NCBI GenBank assembly: GCA_037139095.1
Contig: JBAXHD010000001.1
Span: 62,001-126,000, forward strand
DNA length: 64,000 bases
From: WLMZ01 sp037139095
GTDB taxonomy: Bacteria > Actinomycetota > Acidimicrobiia > Acidimicrobiales > Ilumatobacteraceae
Reading direction: 5' to 3'
Below the pieces are notes generated by a model. It made no database searches and had not been told where the DNA came from. It worked only from the letters and a program-made list of their open reading frames with translations. Shown in pieces: positions 9,337 to 18,001 of this stretch; within the stretch, counting starts at the first letter, position 1; the number at the start of each line of letters is the position of its first letter. The position numbers and the translations under genes are program-made.

Positions 9337-10941
9337 GTGACTGAAAACGCCGACAGAGGGGCCGTCGGCGATGCCGGCGGCCCTTTTGTTATTCCCCGAA
9401 CGCCCGGTCCGCAGGCCGCCTCGTATGCCATCGAACTTCGCGACATCGTCAAACGATTTCCGGGGGTGGTGGCTAACGATGGTGTCAACGTTGCGGTGCG
9501 CCCCGGAACCATTCACGCGCTCATTGGCGAGAATGGTGCAGGCAAATCCACCGTGATGAAGATTCTCTACGGCACCCAGCGACCCGACGAAGGTCGCGTC
9601 GAAGTCAACGGCGTCGAGCAACACTTCAAATCTCCGAAAGATGCAATCGCCGCTGGCATCGGCATGGTGTTTCAGCACTTCATGTTGGCCGACAACCTCA
9701 CGGTTCTCGAGAACGTGATCCTTGGTGCCGAACCGGGTAAGGGTGTCAAGATCGACATTCGCTCGGCCCGTGAACGTCTCACTCAACTAGCGGCCGCGAA
9801 TGGGCTTGAGATTGACCCTGATGCGTTTGTGTCCGAGCTTGGGGTGGGCGAGCGCCAGCGGGTTGAGATTCTGAAGGTGCTGTTTCGCGGCGCTCGAATC
9901 ATCATTCTCGATGAGCCCACGGCCGTGCTTGTTCCGCAAGAGGTCGACGAGTTGTTTGTCACGCTGCGCGATCTCGCCGGCACGGGTGTCACCATCGTGT
10001 TCATCTCGCACAAACTCGACGAAGTGCTTGCGATCGCCGATGACATCACCGTGATCCGCAAGGGCAAGACAGTCGCTACGGCTCTGCCCAGCGAGGTCAC
10101 GGCTCGCGATTTGGCCGAGATGATGGTTGGTTCCGAGCTGCCGAGCGCCGCAACTCGCACGGCCACTGTTACCGACATCGCCACACTTGAGCTTGCCGGT
10201 GTCACGATGAACGCAACCGTACGCGGCTCTCGCCCGTTGCTCGACAACGTGAGCTTCACGGTGCACCAGGGCGAGATCGTGGGCATTGCTGGCATTGAGG
10301 GCAACGGCCAGACCGAATTGCTCAAGGCAATCATCGGTATCGATCCCATCGACAGCGGCTCGATTTCTATCGACGGCCACGATGTCGTCGGTGTATCTAC
10401 CAGCGATCGTCGCGAGATGGGCGTTGGTTACATCCCCGAGGATCGCCAGCGGGAGGCCCTTTTGTTGCCGTCTCCGCTGTGGGAGAACGCGATCTTGGGC
10501 CATCAGCGCAGCAAGCGATTTGGCAAAGGGATGTGGATTGACCAAGCCGCTGCGCGCGCTTACACCGAGCAGATTGTCAGCTCCTTTGATGTGCGTACGC
10601 CCAGCGTCGACACCATCTCGTTGGCGCTGTCGGGCGGCAACCAGCAAAAGCTCATTGTGGGTCGCGAAATGCTCGCCGAACCGAAGGTCTTGGTGGCGGC
10701 TCACCCAACTCGCGGCATCGATGTCGGTGCGCAGGCAGCCGTGTGGGATGCAATCCGCGACGCCCGTGGTCAGGGTCTGGCGTTGTTGCTGGTTTCCGCC
10801 GACCTCGAAGAGTTGCTCGGACTTTCCGACACGGTGCTGGTCATGCTTCGCGGGCGAATCGTTGCCAAGCTCGACCCCGCGAAGGTGAGCAAAAGTGAAC
10901 TCGGCGAATACATGACAGGGGCTCGTGAGGTGGCCGCATGA
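9337..10941 (+). CDS. ABC transporter ATPase, two fused nucleotide-binding domains (nucleoside importer)
   Basis: Energising subunit of a BMP/NupA-type nucleoside importer, 534 residues with two ABC domains. Domain 1 has Walker A GENGAGKST (about residue 67), the signature GVGERQRVEI and Walker B IIILDEPTAVL. Domain 2 is degenerate at Walker A (GIEGNGQTELL) and Walker B (VLVAAHPTRG) but keeps LSGGNQQK, as in sugar/nucleoside ABC ATPases. The GTG at 9337 has no clear ribosome site, and the coding sequence from about codon 8 overlaps an intrinsic terminator; no better in-frame start exists before the conserved domain. ATGA overlap with the next gene. Confidence 0.92.
   Translation: MTENADRGAVGDAGGPFVIPRTPGPQAASYAIELRDIVKRFPGVVANDGVNVAVRPGTIHALIGENGAGKSTVMKILYGTQRPDEGRVEVNGVEQHFKSPKDAIAAGIGMVFQHFMLADNLTVLENVILGAEPGKGVKIDIRSARERLTQLAAANGLEIDPDAFVSELGVGERQRVEILKVLFRGARIIILDEPTAVLVPQEVDELFVTLRDLAGTGVTIVFISHKLDEVLAIADDITVIRKGKTVATALPSEVTARDLAEMMVGSELPSAATRTATVTDIATLELAGVTMNATVRGSRPLLDNVSFTVHQGEIVGIAGIEGNGQTELLKAIIGIDPIDSGSISIDGHDVVGVSTSDRREMGVGYIPEDRQREALLLPSPLWENAILGHQRSKRFGKGMWIDQAAARAYTEQIVSSFDVRTPSVDTISLALSGGNQQKLIVGREMLAEPKVLVAAHPTRGIDVGAQAAVWDAIRDARGQGLALLLVSADLEELLGLSDTVLVMLRGRIVAKLDPAKVSKSELGEYMTGAREVAA
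9359..9393 (+). terminator. Intrinsic terminator after the substrate-binding protein gene
   Basis: An 11-bp stem (9359-9369 with 9373-9383, one G-U pair) closes a 3-base loop and is followed directly by TTTTGTTATT (9384-9393). It lies 44 bases after the lipoprotein stop but inside the first codons of the ATPase gene as its only plausible frame reads it. Partial read-through would set the ratio of binding protein to transporter. Confidence 0.8.
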
Positions 10942-12032
10942 GCATCAACCGTAAGAAAGTGTTCTACGCCCTCGCTGCGCCGCTTGGTGCGTTTGTGTTG
11001 GCTATTGCAGTCGCCGGCTTGGCACTGTTGGTCAGCGGCAAAAATCCGTTCGTTGCGTTCAAGCAAATGGTCATCTACGGCGGCACGGTCGACTCGTTGA
11101 TCAACAGCATCAACGAAGCGCTGCCGTTGTTTGTGTCGGGCGTGGCCGTCGCTATTGGCTTTCGTACGAACCTGTTCAACATCGGCGTTGAGGGCCAATA
11201 TCGCTTGGCTGCAATTATTGCTGCGGTCGTTGGTGCCGAACTGCCCGGCCCCGGGTTCTTGCGCATCATCATGGCGATGACCGCAGCCGTCATCGTGGGC
11301 GCGATGTACGCCAGCATCGCTGGCTTGCTCAAGGCCTATCGAAATGTCAACGAGGTCATCGCCACCATCATGCTCAACGGGGTGATGACCGGTCTTGTGG
11401 CGGTGCTCTTGAAATGGGATCTGATCGCGACGATCAAAGACCAGCAGTTGCGCACGAGAAGGTTGCCCAAATCAGCGTGGTTTCCCAGCGTGACGTTCGG
11501 TGGAAGCGAGCTCTATCTTTGGGTCTTTGTGGCGATCGCGATCGGTATCGGCTACCACTACTTGATCAACCGTTCGCGCTTCGGATTCGAGCTGCGCGCC
11601 TCGGGCATTAACCCTGGCGCAGCACTTGCGGCTGGCGTGAATCCAAAGCGGATGATCGTGAAGACAATGGCGCTGTCCGGCGCTATCGCGGGGCTTGTCG
11701 GTATGCCGCTGCTGTTGCAGCGCCAGCACGAGTTCACTCAGCAATTCCAGCAGGGGCTTGGGTTTGCGGGCATTGCCGTGGCGCTTGTTGGCCGACAAAA
11801 AGCCGCAGGGATGGCCGCCGCAGCGTTGTTGTTTGCGTACCTCACTCGCGCATCTCAGGCGCTCACGAGTCCTCCAACCCGAGGCACCAAAGAGATCGGC
11901 ACCATCTTGCAGGGCACGATGATGCTCGCCGCAGTGGTGGCCTACGAAGTGGTGCGGCGCAGAGCCGAAGCCAATGCAATTCATGAAGCGGCGCATCGCT
12001 CGGCCGCGCAGTTCGCTGAGGTTCCGGCATGA
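10938..12032 (+). CDS. ABC transporter permease (nucleoside importer, first permease)
   Basis: Membrane subunit of the nucleoside importer, 364 residues, BPD_transp_2 type with about 8-10 hydrophobic segments starting with an N-terminal anchor. It has the family segment FNIGVEGQYRLAAI (about residue 79) and the coupling region around ASGINPGAALAAGVNPKRMI. ATGA overlaps join it to the ATPase before it and to the second permease after it, so the subunits are made together. Specificity for nucleosides rests on the BMP-type binding protein. Confidence 0.91.
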   Translation: MSINRKKVFYALAAPLGAFVLAIAVAGLALLVSGKNPFVAFKQMVIYGGTVDSLINSINEALPLFVSGVAVAIGFRTNLFNIGVEGQYRLAAIIAAVVGAELPGPGFLRIIMAMTAAVIVGAMYASIAGLLKAYRNVNEVIATIMLNGVMTGLVAVLLKWDLIATIKDQQLRTRRLPKSAWFPSVTFGGSELYLWVFVAIAIGIGYHYLINRSRFGFELRASGINPGAALAAGVNPKRMIVKTMALSGAIAGLVGMPLLLQRQHEFTQQFQQGLGFAGIAVALVGRQKAAGMAAAALLFAYLTRASQALTSPPTRGTKEIGTILQGTMMLAAVVAYEVVRRRAEANAIHEAAHRSAAQFAEVPA

Positions 12033-13300
12033 CCACTACCTACGTAGACCTTGCCGATCCGAAGGCCAGTTGGTGGAGCTCAACGTCGCGTTCGCGACAG
12101 CTCGTGTTGATGTTCTTCGGAGCCTTCATCGTGTTGTCGTTGGCTCGTGCGATCTCAGGAGAAAACGACCTCACCTCTGAGTTCACCGTTACCAACACGA
12201 TCGCGCTCACCTTGCCCATCTTGCTCGCCGGTCTCGGCGGGTTGCTCAGCGAGCGCGCTGGCATCGTGAACATCGGCCTCGAGGGCATGATGATCCTCGG
12301 CACGTGGGGCGCCGGTTTCTTTGGCTATCACTACGGCCCATGGGGCGCGCTCATTGGTGGCGCGCTAGCAGGTGCGGTTGGCGGGCTCGTGCACGCTGTT
12401 GCCACGGTTACGTTTGGTGTCGACCATGTCATCTCTGGCACGGCCATCAACTTGCTCGCGTTCGGTTGGGCCAGGTTCTTGTCAGCGTCGCTCTTCAAAG
12501 GCCGCGGTTCGGGTTCTGAGACCAACAGCCCCGGATTCGACACCTCGAAGGGTATGCCCACATTGCGCATGCCTGGCTTTTCGAACAGCGGGTGGCTGGC
12601 CCGACTCGAGTTCAAGCATTGGCCCGTCGTATCTGACATCGCCGGTGTGAGCCGCGGACTGCTCGGTACATGGCAGCTCTACGAGTTGGTCGCTGTCACA
12701 GCAGTGCCGCTCGTCGCATGGCTCGTTTGGAAGACCAAGTTCGGGTTGCGGCTGCGGTCGTCGGGCGAGAAGCCGTCGGCGGCCGATTCGCTTGGCGTCA
12801 ACGTCGTTCTCGTGCGCTATCTCGCGGTGATGGCCTCGGGGGCGCTTGCCGGTATCGGTGGTGCGCTGTTGGTGTTGCGCAACAACGGCGCATATTCCGA
12901 AGGGCAAACCAACAGCCGTGGCTACCTTGGTCTCGCCGCTTTGATCTTCGGCAACTGGAAACCAGGTGGAGTCCTCGCCGGTGCAACGTTGTTTGGATTC
13001 CTCGACACGCTGCAGCTCACGGCGTCTACAGCCGTTCGCGGGCTCTACCTGTTGGGCGTTGTCGGATGCCTCATCGGATCGATCGTGTTCTTCCGCCGCA
13101 AGAACGCACGCGTCGGTCGGTCACTCGCCGCTGTAAGCGCTGCGCTCTTGTTGTTCTACGTGTCAGGCATCGACATGAACGACGACCTCGTGAAGACCTT
13201 GCCGTACGTGGGCACGCTGTTGGTTCTCGCAGTGTTCAGTCGTCGTCTGCGTCCGCCGGCCGCCTCGGGTCAGCCGTGGCGCAAGGGTCAGATCACGTAG
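12029..13300 (+). CDS. ABC transporter permease (nucleoside importer, second permease)
   Basis: Second membrane subunit of the nucleoside importer, 423 residues. It contains the paired family motif ERAGIVNIGLEGMMILG (about residue 76), several transmembrane segments and the cytoplasmic coupling segment LRSSGEKPSAADSLGVNV. A C-terminal pair of extra hydrophobic stretches after residue 350 makes it longer than many homologs. The ATG overlaps the first permease stop by four bases. It is the last gene of the transporter unit. Confidence 0.91.
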   Translation: MTTTYVDLADPKASWWSSTSRSRQLVLMFFGAFIVLSLARAISGENDLTSEFTVTNTIALTLPILLAGLGGLLSERAGIVNIGLEGMMILGTWGAGFFGYHYGPWGALIGGALAGAVGGLVHAVATVTFGVDHVISGTAINLLAFGWARFLSASLFKGRGSGSETNSPGFDTSKGMPTLRMPGFSNSGWLARLEFKHWPVVSDIAGVSRGLLGTWQLYELVAVTAVPLVAWLVWKTKFGLRLRSSGEKPSAADSLGVNVVLVRYLAVMASGALAGIGGALLVLRNNGAYSEGQTNSRGYLGLAALIFGNWKPGGVLAGATLFGFLDTLQLTASTAVRGLYLLGVVGCLIGSIVFFRRKNARVGRSLAAVSAALLLFYVSGIDMNDDLVKTLPYVGTLLVLAVFSRRLRPPAASGQPWRKGQIT

Positions 13301-13350
13301 GCCGCTTGACTACGCACCCACATTCGGGTCGTCGTCGCTCGCGACGCCGA

Positions 13351-14262
13351 ATGCAGCGCATCTATATGCGTCGCCGCGTGGTGGCAGCGATTGTGATGCT
13401 TGCTGCGGCCGCTTCGTTGGTTGGGCTCGTGCGGTTGTTGGTTGGCGGTGGTTCGGAGCAGTCGAAAGTCGCGTCAGCGGCATCAGCGCACGACACAACA
13501 TTGCTCAGCTCGCCCGATGCGGCTGGCATCACAGCGCCGCCTACGTTGCCCCCCGACACCACCGTTGTCGATGCTGGGCGCACTCCTACGCCGAGCGACC
13601 CTGCGCGTGTGTACATAGCTGGCGACAGCGATGCCGGCTCATTTGCGCCCTTCGTGTCGCGTCGATTGCATGCAACCGGGGTCGTGGCCACAACGGTCGA
13701 TTACAAGGTCTCCTCTGGGTTGGCCCGTCCCGATTTCTTCGATTGGCCCGCCCGGCTCTCTGCGCGCATACCCAAGCTGAATCCCGACATCGTGATCGTT
13801 GCCTTTGGTGGCAACGACGCTCAGCCAATTCATGGTTTGAGCAAGCAGGTCGATACGCCCGAGTGGCGCGCCGAATACGGCAAGCGCGTTGGCGCTGTGA
13901 TGGATCTTCTGGCCAATGACGGCCGCACGCTTATTTGGGTCGGTGTCCCCAACGACAACAGACCCGACATCACTGCTCGCCTCAAGGTGCAAGACGAGGT
14001 GGTGCGAACCCAAGTGGCGGCACACCCCGGTGTGGTCTTCATCGATTCGTGGAACATTTTCTCGGGCCTCGATGGCGGCTATGCCCAGTATGTGGTCGAC
14101 CCGCGCGACGGCATCAGCAAGCAGGTTCGCAGCGACGTAGATGGCTTCCATCTCAACACCACTGGCGCCGAAATCTTGGCGTTTCATATCACTCAGGCCG
14201 TCGAGAAAGACCTCGTGAACCGAGGGGCCGAGCGAACGTCTGAAGTGTCTCGCGCTGGCTAG
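13351..14262 (+). CDS. SGNH/GDSL hydrolase with N-terminal membrane anchor
   Basis: Predicted surface esterase or acyl-hydrolase of about 303 residues. A positively charged start is followed by one hydrophobic segment (about residues 7-30) and a Thr/Pro-rich linker, so the catalytic domain should be outside the membrane. Block I is YIAGDSDAG (nucleophile Ser), block III is FGGNDAQPI, and block V is DGFHLN with the catalytic Asp and His. It resembles the DUF459-type SGNH proteins linked to cell-wall polymer modification; the substrate is unknown. The frame is open far upstream inside the permease gene; starts at ATG 13351 or TTG 13306 are both possible. Confidence 0.82.
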   Translation: MQRIYMRRRVVAAIVMLAAAASLVGLVRLLVGGGSEQSKVASAASAHDTTLLSSPDAAGITAPPTLPPDTTVVDAGRTPTPSDPARVYIAGDSDAGSFAPFVSRRLHATGVVATTVDYKVSSGLARPDFFDWPARLSARIPKLNPDIVIVAFGGNDAQPIHGLSKQVDTPEWRAEYGKRVGAVMDLLANDGRTLIWVGVPNDNRPDITARLKVQDEVVRTQVAAHPGVVFIDSWNIFSGLDGGYAQYVVDPRDGISKQVRSDVDGFHLNTTGAEILAFHITQAVEKDLVNRGAERTSEVSRAG

Positions 14263-14284
14263 GCCATTTGGCACATTGTCGGCT

Positions 14285-14302
14285 CAGGGAACATTTTCCC
14301 TG
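14285..14302. terminator. Hairpin after the SGNH hydrolase gene
   Basis: CAGGGAA / TTCCCTG, a perfect 7-bp stem with a CATT loop, lies 22 bases after the stop codon. No T-run follows, so it may be a weak or Rho-assisted terminator. Confidence 0.5.
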
Positions 14303-14353
14303 TACTCGGTTGGGGTGCGCCGGTAGTGTCGAGAGTAGGGAAAGCTATGAGAC

Positions 14354-14385
14354 ATTGGGCGACAAGTTGGTCGCGAATGCCCAAT
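14354..14385 (+). promoter_or_regulatory. Structured leader upstream of the LPXTG protein gene
   Basis: ATTGGGC (14354-14360) pairs with GCCCAAT (14379-14385), enclosing an alternative inner pair GCGAC/GTCGC (14359-14363 with 14370-14374). The 177-base gap before the gene therefore can form a bulged hairpin in the mRNA leader. I do not recognise it as a known riboswitch class. Confidence 0.35.
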
Positions 14386-14439
14386 GAGGAGCGAGCGCGA
14401 AACCGGCCCTTCAAGTGCACTGGCATCTGAGGTGGCGCA

Positions 14440-15012
14440 ATGAAGCAAACAGTTCTCAAAATTACGACATGCGTGGCGGTAGCTCTGGCTACCTCAACGG
14501 TGGCCATGCAGCACGTGTCTGCCGCCCCAGAAGACAGCAGTGCAACCGCGGTTTGCCACAAGTTGCCGTCGTCATGGTCGGGCAACGTGAGCCTTGAACC
14601 CGGCGCTTCGTACTCCACGGGTGTCTCTGTCGAGCAGCAAGAAGGCATTCAGTCGGTGGTCGACTCGGTCGCCGTTTCTACCGGCGAAGGCTTGCCAACG
14701 GGCGTCTCTGTGCGTGTTGGCGGCGCCTCAGCCACCGCTGGCGCCATCGTGTTGGGTGGCGATGTTGCCGTTACCAACGGCGGAACCAGCACCGTCAGCC
14801 TGACCTCGGTTGATTTGGTGGTTTCGCATTGCCACCTCGTTGCTTCCACCGAGGCTGTATCGGTTGGCTCGTTCGGCCTCAGTGGTCGACCCAGTGCGTT
14901 GCTGCCTGCCACCGGCGCAAGCTCGGGTGAGCTTGCTCTGATTGCCTTCGGTTTGGTCAGCATTGGTGCTGGCCTCGTGGCCGTGGGTCGCCGCCGCCGT
15001 CGTCTGGCGTAG
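14440..15012 (+). CDS. LPXTG-anchored secreted protein of unknown function
   Basis: A 190-residue exported protein. It has a Sec signal peptide (hydrophobic residues about 8-28, cleavage near VSA-AP), a Ser/Thr/Val/Gly-rich extracellular part with three Cys, and a complete sortase signal: LPATG at residues 155-159, a hydrophobic stretch, then RRRRR at the C-terminus. It is therefore expected to be linked to the cell wall by a sortase. No enzyme domain is recognisable. A structured leader lies upstream and the SGNH hydrolase gene, another surface protein, precedes it. Confidence 0.8.
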   Translation: MKQTVLKITTCVAVALATSTVAMQHVSAAPEDSSATAVCHKLPSSWSGNVSLEPGASYSTGVSVEQQEGIQSVVDSVAVSTGEGLPTGVSVRVGGASATAGAIVLGGDVAVTNGGTSTVSLTSVDLVVSHCHLVASTEAVSVGSFGLSGRPSALLPATGASSGELALIAFGLVSIGAGLVAVGRRRRRLA

Positions 15013-15026
15013 TACTTCGCCGCTGG

Positions 15027-15809
15027 CTACTGCCCGCGGCCTCGCGAGATGATTCCGTCGCGACGCTGAGCCACTTTTTCGGCGCTGAACATCGTTCGGG
15101 CCCACTCGGTGCCATCCCGGGCCTCGATCTCCCAGCCTGCTTGATCGTGGGTAATTTCGGCGTATGTACGCCTGATCTGACGAACGCCTGGCTGGTCATT
15201 GCCGATGATGTCACGAGCCAAGCTCCGTGCAGTGGGGAGAAGATCGGCGTGGGCCACTACGTGGTTCACGAGCCCGAGGTCGAACGCCTCTTGGGAACTC
15301 AGGAAGTTGCCCGTGAAGCTCATCTCGCGTGCCCGACGAACGCCTATGGCCTGAGGGAGCAGCACCGTGAGGCCCCAGCCCGGCATCACGCCCACACGGG
15401 CGTGTGTGTCACCAAACTTGGCGTGCTCGCTCGCAACAAGAAAATCGCAGTTGAGGGCCAGTTCGAACCCGCCGGTAACCGCGACCCCGTTGATTGCTCC
15501 GATCACTGGCTTGGTCATCGACGGAAAGGGTCCGCGCATGCCTTCGGCTGAGGCTTTGGGCAGTGTGGATTCGGCAGCGTTCGCCGATCCGCTGCGGCCG
15601 CCCAACTCTTTCAGATCGATACCGGCGCAGAAGGCCGGATCGGCACCGGTGAGGATGACGACATCGACATCGTCTCGGGCATCGGCTTCGCGCATCAGCA
15701 GGGGGAAGAGGCGCATTACATCGGCACTGAGCGCATTTCGGGCGGCAGGCCGGTTGAGCGTGACGGTGGCGATTCGATCGCTGACTTCGAGCAGAACAAC
15801 ATCGGTCAT
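15027..15809 (-). CDS. Enoyl-CoA hydratase/isomerase family protein
   Basis: Crotonase-fold protein of 260 residues, probably a CoA-ester hydratase or isomerase in fatty-acid or amino-acid breakdown. The oxyanion-hole segments are present: FCAGIDLKELG (about residue 61) and INGVAVTGGFELAL (about residue 104). The catalytic Glu of FELAL... and the later GDTHARVGVMPGWG region are of the usual form. The exact substrate is not readable. It ends convergently with the LPXTG gene, 14 bases away, and is separated by about 30 bases from the minus-strand gene upstream. Confidence 0.9.
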   Translation of the reverse strand: MTDVVLLEVSDRIATVTLNRPAARNALSADVMRLFPLLMREADARDDVDVVILTGADPAFCAGIDLKELGGRSGSANAAESTLPKASAEGMRGPFPSMTKPVIGAINGVAVTGGFELALNCDFLVASEHAKFGDTHARVGVMPGWGLTVLLPQAIGVRRAREMSFTGNFLSSQEAFDLGLVNHVVAHADLLPTARSLARDIIGNDQPGVRQIRRTYAEITHDQAGWEIEARDGTEWARTMFSAEKVAQRRDGIISRGRGQ

Positions 15810-15839
15810 CCTCCGATGTTCGCAGGCCTCAGCGTGCCG

Positions 15840-16451
15840 CTACGAGTCGGTGTCGTCGGCTGGTAAGAAGTTGAGCTTGAGGTCGCCGAGTTTCACTAAG
15901 GTCGATGCAATCCATGTGCCCAATGTTCCGAAATGGTTGTCGAGCAACTTGCTCGCGCCGTCGGCCAGTGTCTCTTCGGCAAGTTCGTAGATGCCTTCGT
16001 AGGTGATCTCGATCGCAAATTCGGGAGCCTCAACGACCTCGCCGAAGTAGCCGATCTCAACGGTTGCTCCGGCGCGCTCGAGGCGCTCGTTCCCAATGAG
16101 TGGACTCGATTCGGGCATGATCGCTTGCACCGGCACAGGGTTAGGTTGCTCGGCGAGTCGTTGAACGCGAAACCCAATTTCTATTTCAATCGATGGTTGT
16201 TCGTCGATCATCTCGTCGACGTACCAGCGTCGGTACGCGGTTTGGCTCCAAGTTGGCCACTCGAAGGTGATGTGTGCAACGACTCGGGGCGGCTGGCCTT
16301 CGCCTGGCAGGCCATAACTGGTCTCCCACGTGATGTCGCCCAACAGAACGTCGATCTGGAAATGCTCCTCGAAGCTCTGACGTTCGAGGAAGGCTCCTTC
16401 GAACGCGTCACGCAATGCGCCAATGGCATCGGTGAAGACGTGATCAAGCAT
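15840..16451 (-). CDS. Conserved hypothetical protein
   Basis: A 203-residue acidic protein I do not recognise. It begins MLDHVFTDAIGALRDAFEGAF, has alternating beta-strand-like segments (VVAHITFEWPTWSQT, IEIEIGFRVQRLAE, FAIEITYEGIYELAE) and no signal peptide or membrane segment. The start is placed at the ATG 16451, 11 bases after the end of the NUDIX gene; the frame extends upstream through that gene but has no other reason to be translated. Gene order suggests it is co-transcribed with the NUDIX hydrolase. Confidence 0.7.
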   Translation of the reverse strand: MLDHVFTDAIGALRDAFEGAFLERQSFEEHFQIDVLLGDITWETSYGLPGEGQPPRVVAHITFEWPTWSQTAYRRWYVDEMIDEQPSIEIEIGFRVQRLAEQPNPVPVQAIMPESSPLIGNERLERAGATVEIGYFGEVVEAPEFAIEITYEGIYELAEETLADGASKLLDNHFGTLGTWIASTLVKLGDLKLNFLPADDTDS

Positions 16452-16462
16452 GTAACGCGACC

Positions 16463-17128
16463 CTAACGGTTTGTGCGCTCGTAGATGTGGGGAAGTCCGT
16501 TGTGCATAAACATTCGGTGCCGCGGACCGGGCAGCGACGCATCGCCGGTTTCGTATCCGGCATCGGATTCCCACAGCAACACCAACGCTCCTTCATGCTG
16601 CGCTGGAACGGTGACGAACCGTTCGATGCCGCGGCGGGCAAGGAGTTGATTGAGGCCCTCAAATGAACCGGCCTCGGCGAGGGTGACGAGAGTGACATGC
16701 GTGGGTGGCGCCATTGGTAGCGCCCGAGTGATCGCGTCGGTAGGGCTGATCCAGAGGGACTCGACGATCTCGTGGTTGTCGATGGCAACGTCGTCGCCAG
16801 ACCATGGAGCGACGAAGAACCAAGTGGTGTAGCGCTTTGGCGCAATGGCTGGAGGTGTCCAATGCGACAGTGCGACGAGGCTGTTGGGATGAAGTCGCAA
16901 CGCAACTTCTTCGTGGGCTTCGCGGATCGCTGCCGACACTGCTCGGCTCACTTCGTCGTGCCCTGAATCGTCGTCGTCGACACGTCCGCCCGGAAACACC
17001 CACATGTTCGCGAACGCCCCCACGTCGCTGCGCTTCAAGAACAGCACCTCAAACTGGCCACCGTTTTCGCGCGCAACGATGACCGTGGCTGCTGGCCGGG
17101 CAGGAGGAAGACTCTCGGTTGCATTCAC
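16463..17128 (-). CDS. NUDIX hydrolase
   Basis: Predicted nucleoside-diphosphate-linked hydrolase of about 221 residues. The NUDIX box is visible as GGRVDDDD...AAIREAHEEV (about residues 47-75), with an insertion between the first Gly and the REAHEE helix as in the NUDT7/NUDT19-like CoA or nucleotide-sugar hydrolases. WVFPGG precedes it. The GTG at 17128 has AAGG seven bases upstream; an ATG at 17146 is the alternative. It is divergent from the second crotonase gene with little room for two promoters. Confidence 0.85.
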   Translation of the reverse strand: MNATESLPPARPAATVIVARENGGQFEVLFLKRSDVGAFANMWVFPGGRVDDDDSGHDEVSRAVSAAIREAHEEVALRLHPNSLVALSHWTPPAIAPKRYTTWFFVAPWSGDDVAIDNHEIVESLWISPTDAITRALPMAPPTHVTLVTLAEAGSFEGLNQLLARRGIERFVTVPAQHEGALVLLWESDAGYETGDASLPGPRHRMFMHNGLPHIYERTNR

Positions 17129-17160
17129 ACCGCAACCTTGGCACATGCGACAATCAGGGT

Positions 17161-17916
17161 ATGAGTCTTGTTGAAGTCACCATCAGCGAACGCGTCGCGA
17201 CCCTGACCCTGAACAATCCTGCCGAGCGCAACACGCTCACCGCACCCATGGTCGCCGAGATCATCGCTGCGATGGACGCCATCGAGGCCGACCCAGGTGT
17301 TGGCGCAATCGTGGTCACGGGCACGGCTCCGGCATTTTGTGCGGGCGCAAATCTTGGCAATCTCGCCGAGTCCACCGAGCAGAGCCTTGGCAGCATCTAC
17401 GAAGGCTTCCTACGAATCGCCCGTAGCCCATTGCCTACCTTGGCTGCAGTCAACGGTGCTGCCGTCGGTGCCGGCATGAACCTCGCGCTTGGCTGCGACG
17501 TGCGCATCGCTGGGCGTCGCGCCAAGTTCGACACTCGGTTCTTGCAGATCGGTATCCACCCCGGCGGCGGCCACACGTGGATGCTGCGTCGCATCGTTGG
17601 CCCGCAAGCCGCCATGGCAGCAGTTGTGTTCGGAGAGGTCATGGATGGCGCTGAGGCTGAGCGCGTTGGACTCGTGCATCGTTGTGTCGACGACGACCAA
17701 CTGCTTGTAGTCGCGCAAGCAATGGCCGAGCGCGCTGCGAGCGCGCCGCGAGAGCTGGCCATCATCGTGAAGCAGACAATTCACGACATGGCCGACATCG
17801 ACAATCACCCAGCCGCCGTGAAGCGCGAACTCGATCCACAGGTGTGGAGCACTCGCCAACCATGGTTCGCCGAGCGCATCGCAGCCCTGCAGCAAAAAAT
17901 CTCGTCAAGAAAGTAG
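17161..17916 (+). CDS. Enoyl-CoA hydratase/isomerase family protein
   Basis: Second crotonase-fold protein, 251 residues. FCAGANLGNLAE (about residue 59) and VNGAAVGAGMNLALGCD (about residue 95) make the oxyanion hole. In the usual catalytic positions it has FLQIGIHPGGG, where the canonical Glu seems to be replaced, so a hydratase activity is less certain than the fold. The ATG of MSLVEVTISERV matches the family start. It shares only family level similarity with the crotonase at 15027-15809. Confidence 0.9.
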   Translation: MSLVEVTISERVATLTLNNPAERNTLTAPMVAEIIAAMDAIEADPGVGAIVVTGTAPAFCAGANLGNLAESTEQSLGSIYEGFLRIARSPLPTLAAVNGAAVGAGMNLALGCDVRIAGRRAKFDTRFLQIGIHPGGGHTWMLRRIVGPQAAMAAVVFGEVMDGAEAERVGLVHRCVDDDQLLVVAQAMAERAASAPRELAIIVKQTIHDMADIDNHPAAVKRELDPQVWSTRQPWFAERIAALQQKISSRK

Positions 17917-18001
17917 CCCGATGCTTCACAGCGACCCCGGCTCGGGTGTACCTTTCGCTTAAGGGGAGTTTGTCAACCGTACGTCTCACAGGAGGTACTC
18001 G

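Noticed and set aside
12670..14262. Long open frame as one 530-residue protein
   Set aside because: Its first two thirds are antisense-like, Arg-rich shadow of the second permease; recognisable sequence begins only at about 13351.
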